Source of the DNA: an uncultured Lactobacillus sp.
Lineage (GTDB): Bacteria; Bacillota; Bacilli; Lactobacillales; Lactobacillaceae
Length of the DNA: 9,791 nucleotides
Direction: 5' to 3'
Assembly (NCBI GenBank): GCA_945281075.1
Contig: CALYQE010000073.1
Span: 1-9,791 of the forward strand
The position numbers were made by a program, and so were the translations under genes. The notes beneath the pieces were generated by a model that was not told where the DNA came from, ran no database searches, and saw only the letters and a list, made by a program, of their open reading frames with translations. Shown one piece after another: positions 6,811-9,791 of this stretch (position 1 is its first letter; every line of letters starts with the position of its first letter).

Positions 6811-7569
6811 ATGACTCTAATTATTAATACCTTAGTTTATGAAAAAGAAATTCAAAGTGGGATTAGTCAATTTGATTTAGTTGATCGCATTGCGGATCTA
6901 AATGCAGATGGTATTGAGATTCGTCGTGAATACTTTAAAAATGTTAATCAAGAAATTAAAGAATTGGCACCAGCAATTAAACAAAAAGAGTTACTAGTAA
7001 ATTATAGTGTCCCAGATAATATTTTTGATGAAAAAGGTAACTTTAATCAAAACTTACTAATATATTATCAAGAAGCTAAAGAACTTGGGGCGCAGAAAAT
7101 AAAGTTTAGTACGGGGAACTTTTATCGATATCATGGGGATTTAAAAGAAGATTTGTCAAATTTGCCTTTAGCCGAAATTCAAACTACCGTTGAAAATGAT
7201 CAAACTCCAATCGGAGGTAATCCAGATACCGTTTATGATTTTTTGACAGCAGCACGCAAAGCGGGATTTAATTCGATCTGCTGTACTTTTGATTTAGGGA
7301 ACCTGGCTTTTACTGGTTTTGATCCAAATCAAGCAGCTCAAAAGTTAGCACCTTTTGTTAGTTATATTCATTTAAAAAACCCAATGTTAACAGCAGAAGG
7401 AAAAATGCAAAATACTAAATCATTAGACACGGGAATGTTTAATTGGCGTGCAGTTATTTATTATTTACCTAGTGACGCACAATGTGCTTTTGAATTTGCC
7501 ATGTCAGACGATGAAGTAATAGAGCGAGAAATGAAAAAGTTTCATGAATATTTTAATAATAAAAGATAA
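6811..7569 (+). CDS. Xylose-isomerase-like TIM-barrel sugar isomerase/epimerase, substrate unknown
   Basis: 252 residues of the AP_endonuc_2 / xylose-isomerase-like superfamily, which holds hydroxypyruvate isomerases, L-xylulose-5-phosphate and ketose 3-epimerases, and inosose dehydratases. Metal-site residues are visible in the expected order: Glu128 (VEND), Asp161 (TFDLGN), His187 (IHLKN) and Glu228 (AFEFA), so it should be an active divalent-metal enzyme. The N-terminal DGIEIRREYF at 33-42 is the usual first barrel-strand motif. It is somewhat shorter than UlaE-type enzymes (about 280). AGGAG overlaps the aldolase stop and the gap is 10 nt, so this is the last gene of the operon. Its reaction cannot be assigned; the context suggests an early step that brings the imported substrate to KDG, or an epimerase acting on a sugar-phosphate intermediate. 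That is inference. Confidence 0.82.
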   Translation: MTLIINTLVYEKEIQSGISQFDLVDRIADLNADGIEIRREYFKNVNQEIKELAPAIKQKELLVNYSVPDNIFDEKGNFNQNLLIYYQEAKELGAQKIKFSTGNFYRYHGDLKEDLSNLPLAEIQTTVENDQTPIGGNPDTVYDFLTAARKAGFNSICCTFDLGNLAFTGFDPNQAAQKLAPFVSYIHLKNPMLTAEGKMQNTKSLDTGMFNWRAVIYYLPSDAQCAFEFAMSDDEVIEREMKKFHEYFNNKR

Positions 7570-7600
7570 ATCTTTCTTTTTAAGTCGAATAAAGTTTAAT

Positions 7601-7645
7601 AATTAAAAAATAGGTCAAACATTTAACTGTGTTTGGCCTAATTTT
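7601..7645. terminator. Bidirectional terminator between the operon and the second LacI gene
   Basis: A 10-bp stem (7611-7620 with 7631-7640, one G-T pair, core GGTCAAAC/GTTTGGCC) has a 10-nt loop. To its left is a run of six A, which on the minus strand is a strong T-run for the repressor transcript; to its right ATTTT serves the plus-strand operon. It lies 41 nt after the isomerase stop and 8 nt after the convergent repressor stop. Confidence 0.85.
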
Positions 7646-7648
7646 GTA

Positions 7649-8635
7649 TTATCTTGTGGTTTCTCTGTTAATAAGTTTGGTTGGAATAAGAAATTGGCTA
7701 CCCTTTTCATTTTGCTTATTAATTGCATTCATCATGCTATTAACAGCAGTTTGCGCGATCTTTTTAGTATTTTGCTGAATGGTAGTTAATTTAGGCGTGA
7801 GCACATTGGCTGCTGGAATATCATCAAAACCAATAATTTGTATTTGCTTGGGAATCTGGTAATTAAGCTCCTTTAGGTACTGAATCAAACTAATGGCAAT
7901 GTTATCATCTGCTGCAAAAAAACCATCGACTTGTGGATTTTTTGCTAAAAATTTTTTTACTGCATTTTTATTTGTGAGCTTAAGTTCTTGATGCGATTTT
8001 AAAAACTTCACCTGATGATTTTTGAGTGCTTCTTTAAAGCCCGCAATTCTCGATTTGGTTGAAGAATTGATTTTTTTAACAACAATTGCTGGAAATTGAC
8101 TTCCTCGATTGAAGAGATAATTGGTAGCGTCTAGCCCGCCTTGATAGTGATTAGAAGAAATAAAGACTGTATTATGGAAATTTTCCGGTTCTCGGTCGAT
8201 ACAAATATAAGGGATCTCTTTTAAGGAACTCTGGAATTTGAAACCATGCTGATATGACCCGGAAATAACGATAATTCCATCCACCTTTTTATTTTCAAGC
8301 ATATGCAAATATGCTTGTTCTTTTTTTTCATTTTTGTCTGTATTGCAGATTATTGTGGAATAGTTTTTAGAAAAAAGTAGTTCCTCGATTTTCTGCACAA
8401 GATCAGCAAAAAATGGGTTTTTAATATCCGGTACTAAAATACCAATTGTATAAGTAACATTTGTGCGTAGACTGCGTGCACTATCATCAATCATATAACC
8501 TGTCTGATTGATAACTTCCAAAACTTTATTCTTGGTTTCTTCAGAAAAGCGTCCATTATTATTAATAACTCGTGAAACTGTTGCAGTTGAGACATTACAG
8601 AGTTTAGCAATGTCTTTGATTGAATATTGCTTCAT
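7649..8635 (-). CDS. LacI-family transcriptional repressor, RbsR/CcpA-like architecture
   Basis: 328 residues. The helix-turn-helix is at 4-24 (YSIKDIAKLCNVSTATVSRVI), the hinge region around GYMIDDSARSLRT, then a sugar-binding domain with the usual landmarks: GILVPDIKNPFFADLV, DGIIVISG, ICIDRE, DGFFAADDNIAI, IIGFDDIPAANVLTPKLTTI. I chose ATG 8635, which has AAAGGAG six nt upstream and opens directly on the DNA-binding domain; the frame stays open upstream to 8791 but those 52 residues are not family sequence. The gene is divergent from the epimerase gene, and the gap contains a CG-centred AAACGTTT site over that gene's -35, so it probably represses it. Ribose or another pentose/hexulose effector is a guess from context. 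Confidence 0.92.
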   Translation of the reverse strand: MKQYSIKDIAKLCNVSTATVSRVINNNGRFSEETKNKVLEVINQTGYMIDDSARSLRTNVTYTIGILVPDIKNPFFADLVQKIEELLFSKNYSTIICNTDKNEKKEQAYLHMLENKKVDGIIVISGSYQHGFKFQSSLKEIPYICIDREPENFHNTVFISSNHYQGGLDATNYLFNRGSQFPAIVVKKINSSTKSRIAGFKEALKNHQVKFLKSHQELKLTNKNAVKKFLAKNPQVDGFFAADDNIAISLIQYLKELNYQIPKQIQIIGFDDIPAANVLTPKLTTIQQNTKKIAQTAVNSMMNAINKQNEKGSQFLIPTKLINRETTR

Positions 8636-8657
8636 CGTTAACTCCTTTATGCTAAAT

Positions 8658-8663
8658 ATTATA
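8658..8663 (-). promoter_or_regulatory. Extended -10 promoter of the second LacI gene
   Basis: On the minus strand the sequence reads TGCTATAAT, a consensus -10 with the TG extension, 22 nt before the repressor start codon. No good -35 is seen, as is common for extended -10 promoters. Arms ATGCTA (8649-8654) and TAGCAT (8662-8667) flank it as an inverted repeat, which might allow autoregulation. Confidence 0.55.
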
Positions 8664-8721
8664 GCATTAAAAATACTATTGCATTCTATTAATAAGGTTA
8701 AACGATTGCTTTTTATATTTA

Positions 8722-8736
8722 ATAAAACGTTTACAA
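8722..8736. promoter_or_regulatory. LacI-operator / cre-like site upstream of the epimerase gene
   Basis: The core AAACGTTT (8725-8732) is a perfect 8-bp palindrome with the central CG of LacI-family operators. Read on the minus strand, TTGTAAACGTTTTAT matches the cre pattern except for the last two positions. It overlaps the -35 hexamer of the epimerase promoter. It could serve the divergent LacI repressor, CcpA, or both. Confidence 0.55.
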
Positions 8737-8758
8737 TCCAAAAATAAAGTGCAATAAT
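8730..8758 (+). promoter_or_regulatory. Promoter of the epimerase gene
   Basis: -35 TTTACA (8730-8735) and -10 AATAAT (8753-8758) are 17 nt apart, each differing from consensus by one base. The start site would fall near 8765, just before the 18-bp inverted repeat at 8773-8790. Confidence 0.65.
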
Positions 8759-8772
8759 GTCAATTAAGAACA

Positions 8773-8790
8773 TGAGTAATTGATTACTCA
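8773..8790. repeat. 18-bp inverted repeat abutting the epimerase ribosome binding site
   Basis: TGAGTAAT and ATTACTCA are perfect 8-bp complementary arms separated by TG. The repeat lies after the predicted start site and ends 4 nt before AGGAGG (8795-8800). It lacks the central CG of LacI operators, so it would be a site for another regulator or a short RNA hairpin affecting ribosome access. Confidence 0.6.
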
Positions 8791-8806
8791 AAAAAGGAGG
8801 AAAACA

Positions 8807-9463
8807 ATGTCTTTAATCTTGAGTCCGTCAATGATGTGTGCAGACTTTGGTAATTTAGCAAGCCAAGTGAAGCAACTAAATGAAGCCGGTGTTGATATGT
8901 TTCACATGGATGTTATGGACGGAAAATATGTACCAAATTTTGCCTTAGGTCCAGAGGATTACCGAACTATTCGTAGATTGACCGACAAGCCGCTTGATGC
9001 TCATTTGATGATTGAAAACCCGCGCAATTACGTTAAATTTTTCAGCGAATTAGGTGCTGACTTAATTTACTTTTGTCCGGACGCAGAATTACAGCCTGCA
9101 CGAACAATTGATGATATTCATGTCTTAGGTAAAAAGGCTGGCATTGCTGTTAATACTGGTACTTCTTTTGCAATGGTTGAAGAATTGTTGCCCAAGGTTG
9201 ATTATGTGTTAGTAATGACAGTTCATCCTGGATTTGCTGGTCAGCCTTTTCAAAATTTTGTTTTGCCAAAATTAGACTGCTTTATTGAAGCAAAGCAAAA
9301 ATATAATTATGTTTTGGGAATAGATGGAGCTGTTTCAAGAGCAAAAATAACGAAATTATATGCTAAAGGGGTAGATAATTTTATTCTTGGAACCTCGGCT
9401 TTGTTTGGCAAGGAAAAATCTTTTGCAGAAACAATCAATGATATTAGAAAGGAAAATGAGTAA
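8807..9463 (+). CDS. alsE: Ribulose-phosphate 3-epimerase family, probable D-allulose-6-phosphate 3-epimerase
   Basis: 218 residues, single TIM barrel of the RPE family. These metal-dependent enzymes epimerise C3 of D-ribulose-5-phosphate (to xylulose-5-phosphate) or of D-allulose-6-phosphate (to fructose-6-phosphate). Seen: LSPSMMCAD at 5-13, metal ligands His33 and Asp35 (FHMDVMDG), His66 (DAHLM) and Asp173 (GIDGAVS), and MTVHPGFAGQPF at 137-148. GFAGQPF and SPSMMC are closer to E. coli AlsE than to housekeeping Rpe (GFGGQ), so AlsE is preferred, but activity on Ru5P is not excluded. Position 90 is Cys (YFCPD) where RPE and AlsE usually have His (LHPE, VHxE). I chose ATG 8807, with AGGAGG six nt before it. 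It stands alone between its promoter and a distant terminator, opposite a LacI repressor. Confidence 0.85.
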   Translation: MSLILSPSMMCADFGNLASQVKQLNEAGVDMFHMDVMDGKYVPNFALGPEDYRTIRRLTDKPLDAHLMIENPRNYVKFFSELGADLIYFCPDAELQPARTIDDIHVLGKKAGIAVNTGTSFAMVEELLPKVDYVLVMTVHPGFAGQPFQNFVLPKLDCFIEAKQKYNYVLGIDGAVSRAKITKLYAKGVDNFILGTSALFGKEKSFAETINDIRKENE

Positions 9464-9583
9464 CAAGGACAAAATAGTAAGTTAGGATTTACGTTTGGGT
9501 CAGAGCAAGTTAGCTTGAAATTAAAGCCAATGATTATAGAAAGTTGAAATAAGATTAAGGTCATAGAATTTTGGTAAGTGATT

Positions 9584-9612
9584 TTGACGTTAGCTATTGA
9601 AAAATATAATAT
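9584..9612 (+). promoter_or_regulatory. Promoter-like sequence in the gene-free stretch
   Basis: TTGACG (9584-9589) is followed after 17 nt by TAATAT (9607-9612), with an alternative TATAAT at 9605-9610 after 15 nt. No coding frame with a ribosome binding site follows. The 220 nt between 9464 and 9683 otherwise hold nothing I recognise. AT-rich DNA gives such matches by chance, so confidence is low. Confidence 0.35.
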
Positions 9613-9617
9613 TACTC

Positions 9618-9720
9618 ACTGTTTCACAAGATTAAAAATGGTGACAAAATTTGACAAACACTAGAATATAACTGTACTAAAACAGGCTTAGCAGCGATTT
9701 TATGTTGCTAAGCCTATTTT
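9618..9720 (+). ncRNA. Candidate small RNA of about 100 nt
   Basis: A promoter-like sequence (9584-9612) and an intrinsic terminator-like hairpin (9684-9715 followed by ATTTT) bracket about 100 nt with no plausible reading frame. The hairpin may instead belong only to the convergent gene entering from the right edge, in which case there is no RNA gene here. The sequence matches no RNA family I recognise. Confidence 0.2.
9680..9720. terminator. Bidirectional hairpin terminator
   Basis: A 12-bp stem (9684-9695 with 9704-9715, one G-T pair, core AGGCTTAGCA) and 8-nt loop are flanked by AAAA-C on the left and ATTTT on the right. It lies 16 nt beyond the stop of the minus-strand gene at the right edge, whose transcript it probably ends (TGTTTTAG tail), and could also stop plus-strand transcription. 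Confidence 0.8.
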
Positions 9721-9730
9721 AGTTCGACTA

Positions 9731-9791
9731 TTATTTTTCTCTGCGTTTTTTCAATTTGTCATGTAAGTACATTGAATCGGAGATAACAAAA
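9731..9791 (-). CDS. C-terminal end of a minus-strand gene cut by the window edge
   Basis: On the minus strand one frame is open from the right edge for 19 codons, reading FVISDSMYLHDKLKKRREK, then TAA TAG in tandem. The other two minus frames stop within 14 codons. The highly basic tail (KLKKRREK), the double stop and a hairpin terminator 16 nt further on support a real gene end. Too little is visible to identify it; a basic tail like this is common on the cytoplasmic end of membrane proteins, but that is a guess. Confidence 0.5.
   Translation of the reverse strand, partial: FVISDSMYLHDKLKKRREK

Noticed and set aside
8636..8791. Upstream extension of the second LacI gene by 52 residues (start at 8791)
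   Set aside because: The extension runs across the control region, shows no LacI-family sequence, and the ATG at 8635 has a strong Shine-Dalgarno and opens on the helix-turn-helix.
8780..8806. TTG start for the epimerase at 8780
   Set aside because: It would translate the inverted repeat and the AGGAGG Shine-Dalgarno; ATG 8807 is ideally spaced and matches the family N-terminus.
9651..9680. TTGACA at 9651-9656 with TACTAA as a promoter
   Set aside because: Transcription would start inside the terminator stem, and the -10 is poor.
1..9791. CRISPR arrays, tRNA/rRNA genes, insertion sequences, riboswitches, phage genes
   Set aside because: No repeat-spacer pattern, cloverleaf, transposase, or recognisable leader structure was seen; the window is an ordinary chromosomal carbohydrate locus in this respect.

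Overview
The window comes from a low-GC Gram-positive bacterium, most likely a member of the Lactobacillaceae. The support is AT-rich DNA, purine-rich Shine-Dalgarno sites (AGGAGG, AAGGAG) 6-10 nt before ATG starts, intrinsic stem-loop/T terminators, CcpA-type cre-like sites and LacI-family local regulators. I cannot name the species from sequence alone.

Layout. (1) 1-1397, plus strand: an FGGY-family carbohydrate kinase that enters from the left edge with its N-terminus outside the window. It closes with a strong hairpin terminator (1403-1445). (2) 1483-2496, minus strand: a LacI-family repressor resembling KdgR-type regulators. (3) 2497-2684: a divergent control region with a TTGCAA-17-TATATT promoter, a cre-like site over the -35, and a perfect 20-bp palindrome with a CCGG centre just after the -10. 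(4) 2685-7569, plus strand: a tightly packed six-gene operon encoding a GntP/CitM-like permease, 2-keto-3-deoxygluconate (KDG) kinase, 3-hexulose-6-phosphate synthase (HPS), 6-phospho-3-hexuloisomerase (PHI), KDPG aldolase, and a xylose-isomerase-like TIM-barrel isomerase/epimerase. It ends at a hairpin (7611-7640) shared with a convergent gene. (5) 7649-8635, minus strand: a second LacI-family repressor. (6) 8636-8806: a second divergent control region with a promoter, a CG-centred operator/cre-like site and an 18-bp inverted repeat next to the ribosome binding site. (7) 8807-9463, plus strand: a ribulose-phosphate / D-allulose-6-phosphate 3-epimerase family enzyme. (8) 9464-9791: about 220 nt without a recognisable gene but with a promoter-like sequence and a hairpin terminator (possible small RNA), then the last 19 codons of a minus-strand gene that runs off the right edge.

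How the genes may work together. The permease would import a sugar acid. KDG kinase and KDPG aldolase form the lower Entner-Doudoroff branch, giving pyruvate and glyceraldehyde-3-phosphate. HPS and PHI form the ribulose monophosphate pair (Ru5P + formaldehyde <-> hexulose-6-P <-> fructose-6-P). This pair is not a standard partner of KDG degradation, and its place between kdgK and eda is the most unusual aspect of the locus. No dehydratase or dehydrogenase that would make KDG is present here, so the true substrate and the first step are open; the unassigned TIM-barrel isomerase is the obvious candidate for a missing step. The neighbouring epimerase, under its own LacI-type repressor, acts on Ru5P or allulose-6-P, both chemically close to the HPS/PHI substrates, which suggests a linked pentose/hexulose phosphate module.
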